Part shown: positions 30,361 through 40,689 of the stretch, one piece after another
How positions within the stretch are numbered: position 1 is the first letter of the stretch
How the letters are laid out: each line of letters starts with the position of its first letter
Translations under genes and position numbers: made by a program
The notes under the pieces: model-generated
What the model saw: only the letters and a program-made list of their open reading frames with translations
The model's database searches: none
Told to the model about the DNA's origin: nothing
Assembly: GCF_965638725.1 (NCBI RefSeq)
Contig: NW_027472011.1
Span: 1-64,000 of the forward strand
From: Aptenodytes patagonicus
Lineage: Eukaryota > Chordata > Aves > Sphenisciformes > Spheniscidae
DNA length: 64,000 bases
Direction: 5' to 3'

Positions 30361-32516
30361 AAAACGACCCCCCGGGAGCGGGCGGCCCCCTCCAAAGGGA
30401 CGGGGGAGAAGTCCCAGCCGCCCACCCCGGCCGCCGCCCGAGCCGGGCTCGTCCCCGGGCGCCTGCCGCGGGCGGAATGGCTCTCCGTGCTGGCGGCCGA
30501 GCGGGCGGAGGGGGAGGCCGGGGACATCCTCGCAGAGCTCTGGGCCGCCTGATGGACGAGTGCTCCAAAGCCGAGGCGGCCCGGCCAGGTGAGCGCACCC
30601 ACACCCTGCTTTTTTTTTTTGGGGGGGGGGGGGGGGGGGTGGTGTGTGTGAATCCCGGGCGCCCGGGGGCGAGCGCGGGTCCCCGGCAGCCCCCCCTGCT
30701 CCGCGGCGTGGGACGGGGCCGCGGGGTGCCGGGGGGGGGGGGTGGGGGTGGGGGGGGGCTCAGCCCCGGCTCTGCCCGCAGAGCCTGCCCTTCGCCCTGG
30801 GCCGGGCGCGGGACGCCCTCCTGCGGATCGTCCGCTGGCGCTTCCCGGCGAGGGACGAGGGGGAGACGGGCCCGGAGGGAGACGGCGCCTGGCGGGAGGA
30901 CGAGGAGCCCCAGCCCCGCCACCCGGACTCCTGGGCGCAGGGCTCCGTTCCCGTCCTGCGCCTCCGTCCGTCCCCGCGCCCGGCAGAGGTGAGACGTGCC
31001 CCCCCCCCCCCCCGCCGTGGGACACCCCCCCCCCGCCCCCAGGCAGCCGAGCTCTTCCCTTCCCCCGCGCCTGGGGCCGGGGTGGGCGAGCCCCGTGGGG
31101 AAGGGCTGAGCTGGGGCCGCGGGACACCCGCTGAGCCCGGCGGGGGGGGGGGGGGGGGGTGGGGGGTGGGGGGTGTCCTCCGGTTGCACGGCCCTGGCAG
31201 GGCACAGCCTCCCCCGAACACCCCCCGAGGAGACGGGGGGGGTCCGTGCTGAGGTGGGCAGCGGGGGAGCACGCGTGGGAAGGGGGGAAGCGGGGAGCTC
31301 TGCCTTGTTCGTTGGGGCTGCCCTGGGAGGCGTTTGGTTGTCGGCGGGATGGTTCCCTGCTCCGGGCGGTGCCGAGGGCCGAGCCGTCGCCTCCCGCGGG
31401 TGAGGAGCAGTCCCCGCACAGCTCCCGCGCACCGAGGGGTCCGGAGCTGCACCCTCTGCCCGTGCTGGGCCAGGGCGGGCAGCGCCGCCGGCACAGAGTC
31501 ACCCCCATGGGGCACCTCGACACCCCTCGCCCACACCAGCGTCCCCCTTTGCCCCCTCCCGGGCAGGTCTCCGGTGCGCGGGACCCGCGCCAGCGCGGAA
31601 AGCAGGACACCCCCGCAGCGGCCGAGGCCGGAGGTCCCCCTGTGCCACCCCTGCGTCCCGGCCAGGTCCCCGCCACCGGCGCCGTACTGCCCGTGCCAGG
31701 GCCGTCCCGCCCGGAGCTGCTGCTGGACGAGGTGGACATCCCTCCCGGTCCCCCCGATGGAAAACCTCCCCGTGCCCGGCCCCCGCTGCCTCGGCCAGCC
31801 CCGCTCTGCCCGGTCAGGCCACCGGCACCCTGCCCGCCCCAGGGCCCAGCCGAGCCCCCGGGGCAGCCGGAGGAGGGACGGCGTCCGCCACGGTCATCCC
31901 ACGGGGACGTGGAGGGGAGCGGTGCGGCGGGGGTCAGCAGCCACAGGCCGCCGCTGCTGCCTCCCTCCTGCACCAGCCTGGTAAAGATCCGGCCAGGGAT
32001 GGCCCCGCGCGGCACGGGGGCGAAGCGAGAGGGGTCTGGCACCGTCCTGGGGGTCCCCAGGCTGGGCTCCGGCAGCCGTCCCGAGCGCTGGATCAGGCCC
32101 CAGGTGGAGGTGCTGGACCCGGGTGCGGAGGCCAAGCCGCCGGCGTGTCCCCAGGGTGCCCGCTGGCGCAGCCGGGGGCCGGAGCTGGGCAGCTCGCGGT
32201 TGCCCCGGGGGCTGGTCACCGTGGCGGGGGGACAGCTCCAGCCGCCCCCCCCGGGGTCCCTGCAGCCCCCAGCCCCGTGCCCTGGCAGCTCGGCTCTCTG
32301 CTGGACTCCGCTCGGCTGGCCCCCGGCGTGACCATCAGACAGGGTGGCAGCGTGAAGCACGGGCTCTGCATCCCTGCGCACGGCGAGGAGGAGGAGGAGG
32401 AAGAGGAGGAGGAAGAGACAACGGGGGAGGCCAAGCGGGACCTCAGACCCATCCGCCCCGACGTGCCCTTCCCGGCCATTGCGGCCAGGCAGGTCACGGG
32501 CGATGGCGAGCGTTGA
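30361..32516 (+). CDS. C2orf81: C2orf81 homologue (frame broken in places; N-terminal exon not found)
   Basis: A vertebrate protein of unknown function and a human neighbour of WDR54. Three exons are supported: 30361-30588, 30782-30988 and one beginning at 31043. Matches to human are LVPGRLPRAEWLSVL with GDILAEL; then ALGRARDALLRIVRWRF, ARDEGE and DSWAQGSVPVL; then WIRPQVEVLDP and finally LAPGV, with TGA at 32514-32516. Between these the sequence is Pro/Gly-rich and fast evolving, and a Glu-rich run lies near 32,388-32,420. The frame is out by about one base near 30,540, at the first exon junction, and between 32,220 and 32,290 where there is a C8 run. These may be consensus errors, or the gene may be decaying. 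The start codon exon lies upstream of 30,361 and I could not identify it. Confidence 0.75.
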
Positions 32517-33195
32517 AGGCAGCGCACCCGCCACACCGCCCCGGGGCCCGTGAGCGGTGTGCGGGGTGAGCCCCCCACTCGGTGCCAGCCCCCCCCCTCG
32601 TCCCTGTCGCCCGGGGAAGTCCTGCCTGGCTCCCCGCCGTGTCCCACGCGTTTCCCACGACCGGCCCCGCTGCTCACGGCAGCCCCAGTGTGAGGGCGCA
32701 GCCGGGCCGGGTCCCCCCGGGGCTCCCGATGTGCCGTGTCTCCGCTCTGGCAGGGCAGCCACCGCTCCGGGCAGGAGCTGCGGTGCTGTGGGGAGGCTGG
32801 CGGTGCCCCGTGGGCTTCCTCCCCGTCCTCCCCCTCGCACCCCGGGGAGCAGACCCGCCTGCTTGGCCCCCGATCCCGGAGCTCATCCGCTGGAAAACCG
32901 GCTCCAGCAGCTCCGTGGCTGGGTGCCCGGCTGGGTGCTGCCCTCGCCCTGCAGCTCGGCGCAGCGGCTGGGTGCTCGAGCTCCGGGAGAGACCCCCTGT
33001 CCTAGGCTGGCTCCTTGCCCACTGCTTTCGGCACGTTTCCGCCTGACCCTGCATCCCCCGCGAGTTACCGCCGCGAGCGCCAGGTCCGGCCCACGGCAGG
33101 GCACCGATGTGGCGCCGCGGGGCAGGGTGGGCTCTCCGGCTGTTGGCGAGGCCAGGAGCTCGGTGCCCTTTGCAAGCTCTGCTAAAGAAGACAGA

Positions 33196-33201
33196 AATAA
33201 A
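33196..33201 (+). terminator. AATAAA poly(A) signal for C2orf81
   Basis: A canonical hexamer (GAAATAAAATAG context) about 680 bp after the C2orf81 stop, where the base composition becomes AT-richer. Confidence 0.55.
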
Positions 33202-33886
33202 ATAGAGAGTTTTCTGTCGCTCGGCTCTCGTCCCCTGCCGAAGACCAGCCCTGTGGCTGTCACACCGCGAGCTCCTGCACCGGAGCAGGGGCCGGGAGCA
33301 CAGTCCGCAGCAGCCCACGGAGCCGCCAGCCCTCGTCACAATTCACACAACAACCTGCCATCTGTTTTTCGTGCAGCCCGTACCCTGCCGCTGATTTGCC
33401 ACCAAACAAGAAACGAGAGGGATTTAACGGGGTGAAATGTCTGTGTGGCTTTACCCCGTGAGCTCTCCCTGGGGTCTGCCGCTGCCCCGTGTCCCCAGGC
33501 TGCGGCGCTGGCCCAGGTCCCTGCCCTCGGAGGCATGGCCACCTCCAAGCCGCCCTGCCTGCGCAGCCCAGCCCGGGCTGCACCTCGGTGCAGCCAGTGC
33601 CTCCGGCTGTGTCCCTGGCGGGTGTCCCCGGCTCTGCTCCCTGCACCCAAAGCCACCGGGGCTGGCGGGGCCGAGCCACCGCAGGGCTGTTCGCCAGCTC
33701 CAACAGTGCTCTGGCTGCACAAGCACCCCAGTTTTTTCTATAAAGAACCCATTTTTGGCTGTGACGGTGTGGGGCGATGCTCAGGGACAGCTGAGCTCAG
33801 GGACGGCTCGTCCGGGGTGGGAGCCCAGTGCCGGGGAAACACTGGAGGCTTTCGAGGCCGGAGTGGCCAGGGAACGGCAGCAGCTT

Positions 33887-33946
33887 AGAATCGCAGAATC
33901 ATTTAGGTTGGAAAAGACCGTTAAGATCATCGAGTCCAGCCGTAGC
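33887..33946 (-). mobile_element. CR1 LINE 3'-end fragment (minus orientation)
   Basis: AGAATCGCAGAATCATTTAG followed by GTTGGAAAAGACC and AAGATCATCGAGTCCA is the reverse complement of the conserved CR1 3' end, including the remnant of its terminal octamer repeat. The fragment is short and 5'-truncated, as most CR1 copies are. Confidence 0.85.
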
Positions 33947-34722
33947 TTGGGGCCAGTGAAGCTCGTCCAGTGCCGGAGGCTCAGAGGCTGCGGGAGCCCC
34001 GGGAAAGCTGGATCCGTTCCTGGGGGAAGCATCTGTTCAGCCGCCGAAACCCCCAGAAGGGGCCGGCCGGGAGCGTGCCCGGGGAAGGGCCGTGCCTGCG
34101 TCCCCAGGCTGCCAGCCTGGTCGGGAGGACGGGGACCTCGAGTCGGGGCTGCACCGGCGGGACGTGGTGGGCAGGGTCTGCCTGGACGCCCACCCTGCCG
34201 TGAGGCCACCCCCGGGCTGCAGCCTCCTCCGTCTCCCGCGTGCTCTGGGTGCAGCACGGCACCCCGGGGTCCCTCGCTGGGGCTGCCCCCCGTCCCGGTG
34301 ATCCCCTCCGGCAGGTCCCTGCTCCTGCAGGGCCGTGGCTCCAGCCCTGGCTCGTGGACAAGTGTCCCCGTGCGGCGGGACGGGGACCTTGGGGCTGCCC
34401 AGTGGGCATCGCCCCTCCTGCAGCCGCTGCCCCAGGGCTGGCGGGGGGCTGCCTGGCCGGCGTGGGCGAGCAGCCCCGGGGTGGCACAAGGGACGCGTGG
34501 CTCAGCCTCCTGCCTGCTCTGTCCCTCCCAAGGTACGAGCCCAGCGAGCCACTTTCCTGCCGGCTGTCCCTCCTCCGCTCCCGGGGGCTCGGGGAGCAGG
34601 AGGGGACTGTGCCGTGCCAGGGCTGCCGGGCTGGGCGAAGGTCCTCGGCTGACCTCCGGCCCCAGCTGGACTCTGTCCCCCAGCCACACCCCGGTGCCCC
34701 AGCCGGACCCCGCACCCCAGCC

Positions 34723-37700
34723 ATGGAGCTGCTGAGTGCCTGCAGCCACCCGTGCTGGTTCCTGCTCACGCTGCTCTTGGGGCTGCTCCTCTGGGCCAGG
34801 AGGAGACGTGCCTGGGACCCCCGCAAGTGTCCCACCGACCTGACGGGCAAGACGGTGATTGTCACCGGAGCCAACAGCGGTGAGCGGGGACTGGTGGCAG
34901 GGGAGCGCATGGGCTGCAGGGGTCGGGGTGGGGCTGGGGGGGTTCAGGACCATCCGGCTGCAGGGCTGCGGGGCGGGGGAGATGCAGGACACGGGTGCAG
35001 GGCTTGTGGGTCCTGCCTGGCCGTGGGACCCTGCCACCCTTCTTTTGTGTCGGAGCCGGGGGAGGTGGCAGCTCCCTGCTCCCCAGGGATGGAGAAGGGG
35101 CCGGGGGCATGTGCGTGGGTGATGGCATGATGCCACCGTGCTGTGGGGCAGCCCACAGGGGACACGGGCCCCCCCTTCTCCAGCGGCTGAACCACAGCCC
35201 CTGCTTCGGTGGTGCAAACGGCTGCGGGAGTGGCCGGTCCCTGGGCGTGCACGATGCGCTCCCGGCGCCCCGTGCCCACGGCACATTCACGCCGGGTGCC
35301 CTCAGATGTCTTCTGCACCGCACTGACCACCGGCCTCTGTGCCACGTGCTCGGGAGCCGGTCCCTGGCGAGCCACCCCCGCTGGCCGGCGTCCTCTGCCC
35401 AGGAGCAGCTCTGCCTCGCTGGGCTCTGGCCAGCCCCGCGCCCGCAGCCCCTGCCCAGCCGCTGTGGCCAGACTCTGCCCCAGCCGGGTTAATGACTGAC
35501 AGCCAAGGCCACCGCGCTGCCGGCTGCCCCGGGCATCACGTTGTGCCGGAGCTGCACGCCGGGGACGGGGTCGCTGCTCCCACCTGCGTCCTGCTGCAAA
35601 GCAACGAGGTCAGGGCCGGCACAGCCGGGGGCAGCGGGGCCCGCGGGGCTGGGGATGCAGCGGGGCCCGTGTGTCAGGGTTGGGGTGTCCCCTTGCATGC
35701 AGGGCACTGGGGTGTCCCCCTGTGCGCCCAGGGACAGGGTGGCCCCACATGTGCTGGGTGCCCCCCCCCCCCCCCCGGTGCCCGTCATTTCCCACCGTGC
35801 GGGAGCACTGATGCGGAGCGGTGCTGGCACAGCGTGGCTGGGTGGGTTCGGTGGCCGTGGCAGTCGTCCTGCCCGCGTGGTCCGGGCTGAGCCACTGACC
35901 GAGCTGCGGTGAGCTGCCACTGCCAGCTCCTTCCCGCACCTTGCGGTGGCCGTCCTGCCTTGTCCCTGTCCCCGCACAGCCACACTGCGCTGCAGAGCCG
36001 AGAGCCCGGCCCCGGGGTACCTGCCCCACTGCCCCCCCGCTGCCCTCCCCGGCTCCCTCACTGGGGCACCCTGGGTTCGGCGCTGGGCTCCTGGCAGTGG
36101 CTGAGCTGCCCGGGACAGGGTCCCCCTCTGTTGTCCTGCCCTGCTCCCGGGGCTGCCCGGACCCTGGGGACGGGGGCACGGACCCCCGGGGACCTCTTGC
36201 CTTGGGGACCCGGCGGGGATCAGCCCATGCCCGCTGCGTCTGCTGCAGGGATCGGCAAGTGCGTGGCCCTGGACCTGGCCCGCAGGAACGCCCGCACCAT
36301 CCTGGCGTGCCGGAGCCGGGAGCGAGGCCAGGCGGTGGTAGAAGCGATCCGGGTGGCCACCGGCAACCCCGCGGTGCTGCTGCGGCTGCTGGACACCAGC
36401 TCGCTGGCCTCTGTGCGTGCCTTCGCCCAGGCCGTGCTGCGGGAGGAGAAGCGGCTGGACGTGCTGGTGAACAACGCTGGCCTCACCGGTACGCACCGGG
36501 GTCGGGGTCAGGCGTCTGCCAGCCCCGTCCCAGCCCCGGCCGGGGTCCAGCTCCCCGTCCTGCTGTGGTGGGCGATGCCTGCCTGGCTCCCGGCCCCACG
36601 GCGCCCCGTACTCCCCTCTTCCAGGGCTGCCCTTCGCCATCACGCCGGAGGGGCTGGAGCAGACCTTCGCCACCAACTACCTGGGCCCGTTCCTGCTCAC
36701 CAACCTGCTGCTGGGTGAGCGCAGGGGCTGCCGGGGCCGGCGGGCTGTGGGGACCCCTCCCTGCTCACCCCCCCGCTCCACGCAGACCTCCTGAAGGCGT
36801 CGGCGCCCGCCCGTGTCGTCAACGTCTCGTCCTTCCGGCACAGCGCGGGCACCGCCGACGGCCGCTACCTCACCGGGCAGGAGCGGCTCAGCGGCTCCGA
36901 CGCCACCTACAACAGCACCAAGCTGATGAACGTCCTCTTCACCGCTGAGCTGGCACGGCGCCTGCAGGGCACAGGTGGGTGCCGGGCCGAGCCGTGCCGG
37001 GCCATGCTGTGCCTTGCCGTGCCAAGCCATGCCGTGCCATGCCACGCGGTGCGGTGCCGTGCCATACAATGCCCAGCTGTACCCCGCTGAGCCACACTGT
37101 GCCATGCCGTGCCGTGCCGTGCAGCTCCCGGGGAGGGCTGCACCCTGGCGCCGTCTGCCCATCCCAACCACCCTGTGCTGCTGCGCCGTGACAGAGGGGC
37201 TGCACGATGGGGCTGAGGGGTCTTGGCCCTGGTAGAAACTCCCCGGGACCCCCCCACGTCCCCCGTGGGTGGGAGAGCCCTGGCCAGGGGTGGCCGCGTC
37301 CCTTGGGGTGGCCCCGGTGCTGGGGCACAGAGGAGCCCCCGCTCCAAGACTGGGCTCGGGGCTGCTCCCAGTGGGATGGCAACGAGGGATTCGGGCCCCG
37401 GAGGCAGGGACCGGGGCGGGAGCAGGGTCCTGCCCGTGCTGGGGCCCCCGCAGCCCCCAGCCCTGCCCCCCGGCGCGGTGCTGACGGTGCGGCTCGGCAG
37501 GGGTGACCGCCAACGCACTGAGCCCCGGCGTGGTGAGCACCAACATCATGCGCCACTTCGGCTGGGCCGTCCGGGCGCTCTTCATCCTCATCCGCCCCTT
37601 CATAAAGGTGAGTGGGGGCAGGGCGGGGCCGGATCCTGCCTGGACCCCCTGTCCCACGGCCCCAGCGGCGGCGGGGTGGGCGGCTGGGCCCCCTCCTCAC

Positions 37701-37912
37701 CCCCCTTCGCCCGGCAGTCAGCGGAGCAGGGGGCTGCCAGCACCATTTACTGCGCTGTCTCGGAGGAGGTCTCGGGCATCACGGGCAAGTACTTCGACAG
37801 CGACTGCGGGCTGGCGCTGCCCTCCGTGTCCGCCCGCGACGCCGGCCTCGCTCGCAAGCTCTGGGAGGAGTCGGAGCGGCTGACGGGGCTCACCGACGGC
37901 CCCCGGCACTGA
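34723..37912 (+). CDS. Short-chain dehydrogenase/reductase, retinol dehydrogenase / DHRS13-like
   Basis: A predicted NAD(P)-dependent oxidoreductase, probably anchored in the ER membrane and acting on retinoids or lipid carbonyls. Exons: 34723-34879, 36249-36488, 36625-36714, 36786-36974, 37501-37607, 37718-37912. They join without a break to 978 nt, 325 residues. Residues 8-26 form an N-terminal hydrophobic anchor (WFLLTLLLGLLLW). The cofactor motif GANSGIG is at about 48-54, then CRSRERG, NNAG, NVSS with the likely catalytic Ser, and the catalytic YNSTK. The C-terminus (LARKLWEESERLTGL) follows the RDH11/12/13 and DHRS13 pattern. CPTDLTGKTVIVTGANSGIG is typical of this group, but I cannot assign a single orthologue. 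The 71-bp intron 3 is unusually short. It is convergent with the LRR gene. Confidence 0.88.
36990..37125. repeat. Pentamer array (GCCGT/GCCAT) in SDR intron 4
   Basis: Tandem GCCGT, GCCAT and GCGGT units for about 130 bp, beginning some 15 bp after the exon 4 donor. It is the same pentamer family as at 7,915 and 19,843. Confidence 0.75.
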
Positions 37913-38259
37913 AGCCGGCGGCAGTTCTGCCTGGGGACATGGCGGCGGCTGTGCCACCCGGCGCTGCCAGCCGCTGTGCCGGGGTCCCCACAACTCCCTG
38001 GGACACGGAGCCGGACGCTGCCAGGGGGACGCCGGGGCCGGCGCCATGCCAGCGGGGGGCAGCCAGCGCCGGGGTGTGGGGAGCTGCCCCAGCCCCAGTG
38101 GTGCCAGCACCCTGAAGCACAGCAGAGGGGGGTGGTCACCCTGCCTGAGCCAGCCCCCGCAGCCCCTTCCCAAAAGAGAGAGCAGCCACGGGGCCCAGCC
38201 ACGCCAGGACAGCCGCCGGGACGGGGCATAGACCGTGCCGCCGGCGGCAGTGTAACTCC

Positions 38260-38268
38260 TTTATTAAA
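38260..38268. terminator. Bidirectional poly(A) element TTTATTAAA shared by the SDR (+) and LRR (-) genes
   Basis: AATAAA on - (38,265-38,260) is 27 bp beyond the LRR stop. ATTAAA on + (38,263-38,268) overlaps it and is about 350 bp after the SDR stop. The LRR 3' UTR would be only about 50 bases. Confidence 0.65.
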
Positions 38269-38291
38269 GAGCCCGGTGCAGCCAGCGCCGG

Positions 38292-40689
38292 CTACTCCCA
38301 GGCGATGTCCAGGTCCAGCCGCTGCTTCTGCACTGCCTGCAGGAAGCTGTCGTAGTCCCGCCGGTGGATGTCCCGGCAGCGGGACAGGTCCAGGCGGCAC
38401 AGGCGGCCCTCGGAGGCCAGCAGCAGCCACGCGGTCCGGCTGGACACCCAGCTCTCGGCCAGCGAGAGCTCCTGCAGCTCGAGCAGGGGCGGCCCCGGCA
38501 CCGCCAGCACCGTCTCGAACACCGAGTCCAGCGGGAACGGGATGCTGAGCAGGTGGAGGGTCTGCAGGCGCGGGGCGCGGCACAGCAGCGAGGCCAGCGT
38601 GGCACGCAGCGCCAGCCCGTGCTGGGCCGGGAAGACGCCGGCGGTGCTGGCCAGGGCCAGGGAGAAGCTCTGGAGCTGGGGGAGGCTGTGGGGCAGCAGG
38701 TCGGTGTCCCAGCGGAGCGGCTCGGCCGGGGTCTCCCCGTCGGGGTCGGCGTCCGTCGGGGCGTGCAGCTCGGCGCTGAAGGTCTGCAGGCCGGGGCAGC
38801 TGGCGAGCAGGGCGGCCAGGGAGAGCTCGTCCTGGCAGCAGAAGCCGTGCAGGGCCAGGGTCTGCAGGCGGGGGCCCAGGCTCCGTGCCAGCGGCAGCAC
38901 CTCCGCCAGCACCCGGCCCCGCTGCCCGGTGCAGCCCAGGGTCAGCCGGGCCAGGTGGCCCCAGCCCAGCAGCTCCCAGCCGCCCGCCGGGCCCGGGCTG
39001 TCCCCCAGCCACACGCCGGCCTCCTCAGCCTGGGGACAGACGGCGTGGACGGCGGCCAGGGCGGGCTCCTCCACCTCCTCCACCCGCCGCAGGGGCAGGG
39101 TGAGCTGGGGGCCCCCCGGGGCAGCCCCCTGCCGCCGCGCCAGCTCCTCCAGCGAGGGGAAGCCCTCGGCGTCCCCCGTGCCATCCAGCTGCCGCCCGTG
39201 GAGGAGGCGGAGGGCGTCCGGCACGGCGCCGTGGGCCAGGAACTCCAGGCGCGGCAGGGCCAGCAGCAGGAAGGCCAGTGCCGCCACCATGCCGCCGTCC
39301 CCCGCGGGCTCCAGGCCACGGGCCAGCAGGGTGCGGAGCGCGGGGCAGCAGAGGGACCGCGCCAGCGGGTCGTAGGCCAGGTGCCGCAGGGCGCGCGGGG
39401 ACACCTTCTTGCAGCGGGACACGTCCAGCTCCTGCAGGCGCCGGCAGCAGGAGCCCACGGCCGAGAGCACCTGGACGTTGGCCTGCGTCGCCGCCAGCCC
39501 CAGCCGGCTCAGCTGCGGCAGCCCCTCCGCCAGGTCCACCAGCACATCCGCCGACAGCCGGCTGCAGCCGTGCAGGTCCAGGGAGCTCAGGCTCTGCCGC
39601 CAGCACACGGAGCCCCCCTCAGCAGGGTGGGACGGAGGGGACCCTGACACCCCTCTTCCCCCCCCCCTCCCCCAGCACCCACCCACGGAGGGTGGGTACC
39701 CCCAGCCCCACGGGGGCGCGCGCCCCCAGCCCCGCTCACCCAGCCCCATGGGGGTGCACGCCCTCAGCCCCGCTCACCCAGGCCCACGGGGGCACGTGCC
39801 CCCAGCCCCGCTCACCCAGCCCCCCGGGGGCGCGCGCCCCCAACCCCGCTCACCCAGCCCCCCGGGGGCATGTACCCCCAGCCCCGCTCACCCAGCCCCC
39901 CGGGGGCATGTACCCCCAGCCCTGCTCACCCAGCCCCCCGGGGGCGCGCGCCCCCAGCCCTGCTCACCCAGCCCCCCGGGGGCATGTACCCCCAGCCCCG
40001 CTCACCCAGCCCCCTGGGGGCGTGTACCCCCAGCCCCGCTCACCCAGCCCCCCGGGGGCATGTACCCCCAGCCCCGCTCACCCAGCCCCCCGGGGGCGCG
40101 CACCCCCAGCCCCGCTCACCCAGCCCCATGGGGGCGCGCACCCCCAGCCCCGCTCACCCAGCCCCATGGGGGCGCGCACCCCCAGCCCCGCTCACCCAGC
40201 CCCCCGGGGGCGTGTGCCCCCAGCCCCGCTCACCCAGCCCCCCGGGGGCGCGCGCCCCCAGCCTGCTGACCTGGCAGCGCAGGGCGACGAGCTGTCCGAT
40301 GGCGTTGCTGACGAGGCCGGGGCAGGGGCGCAGGCTCAGCTCCCGCAGGTGAGGCAGGAGGAGCAGGTGGAGCGCCGCCCGCGTCAGGCGCCGGCTCTCG
40401 CCCAGCAGCCGGATCAGGTCCTGCACCAAGCTGCCGGCTGCGGGGGGCCGGGGTTCAGCCGAGAGAGCCCCAGCACCGCTCGCTCGCCCGTCTTCCTCCT
40501 CCTCCTCGCGGAGGGTGTCCCCGGACCCTGCGTCTCACCCAGGTCGTTAAAGGGGCCCATGACGAAGCGGAACTGGTACTCGTCCAGGTAGTTCTCGCTG
40601 TAGTCCTTCACCCAGACGCTCTGCATGTGCCGGGCCAGGCTATGCAGGCAGAGGCTGCCCAGCGCCGGCACCTCCTTCCTCCTGGGCAT
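38292..40689 (-). CDS. Leucine-rich-repeat protein of unknown function, 539 residues
   Basis: Coding exons, right to left: 40689-40539, 40437-40271, 39593-38292. They join in frame to 1,620 nt with TAG at 38,294-38,292. The ATG (40,689) lies a few bases inside its exon, after a CCCCCGCAG acceptor. A non-coding first exon probably ends at 42,138, where CCG|GTAAGTG is a strong donor. The N-terminus is MPRRKEVPALGSLCLHSLAR, followed by a Tyr-rich stretch (YSENYLDEYQFRFVMGPF). From about residue 75 the protein is irregular Leu-rich repeats of the cysteine-containing type (LSSLDLHGCSRLSADVLVDL, LQELDVSRCKKVSPRAL, LQTLALHGFC, LCRLDLSRCRDIHRRDYDSF). This pattern recalls FBXL, ZYG11 or PRAME-like substrate receptors, but I see no F-box and cannot name it. 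No signal peptide or membrane segment is apparent. Confidence 0.85.
39680..40266. repeat. ~38-bp minisatellite immediately after the LRR exon 3 donor
   Basis: About 16 copies of CCCCCGGGGGCATGTACCCC followed by CAGCCCCGCTCACCCAG, filling nearly all of the intron between 40,270 and 39,594. On the transcribed (minus) strand every copy contains CTGGGTGAGCGGG, a strong 5' splice-site look-alike. Confidence 0.9.

Larger units (their letters stand above)
32517..34722 (+). other. C2orf81 3' UTR and spacer before the SDR gene
   Basis: GC-rich to 33,150, then more balanced. It contains the C2orf81 poly(A) signal at 33,196 and a CR1 fragment at 33,887. I see no coding exon. A TATA-like CTATAAAG lies near 33,739 but no gene start is evident after it. 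Confidence 0.5.

Noticed and set aside
39680-40266. Regularly spaced repeats considered as a CRISPR array
   Set aside because: The units are directly adjacent without unique spacers, in a vertebrate intron.
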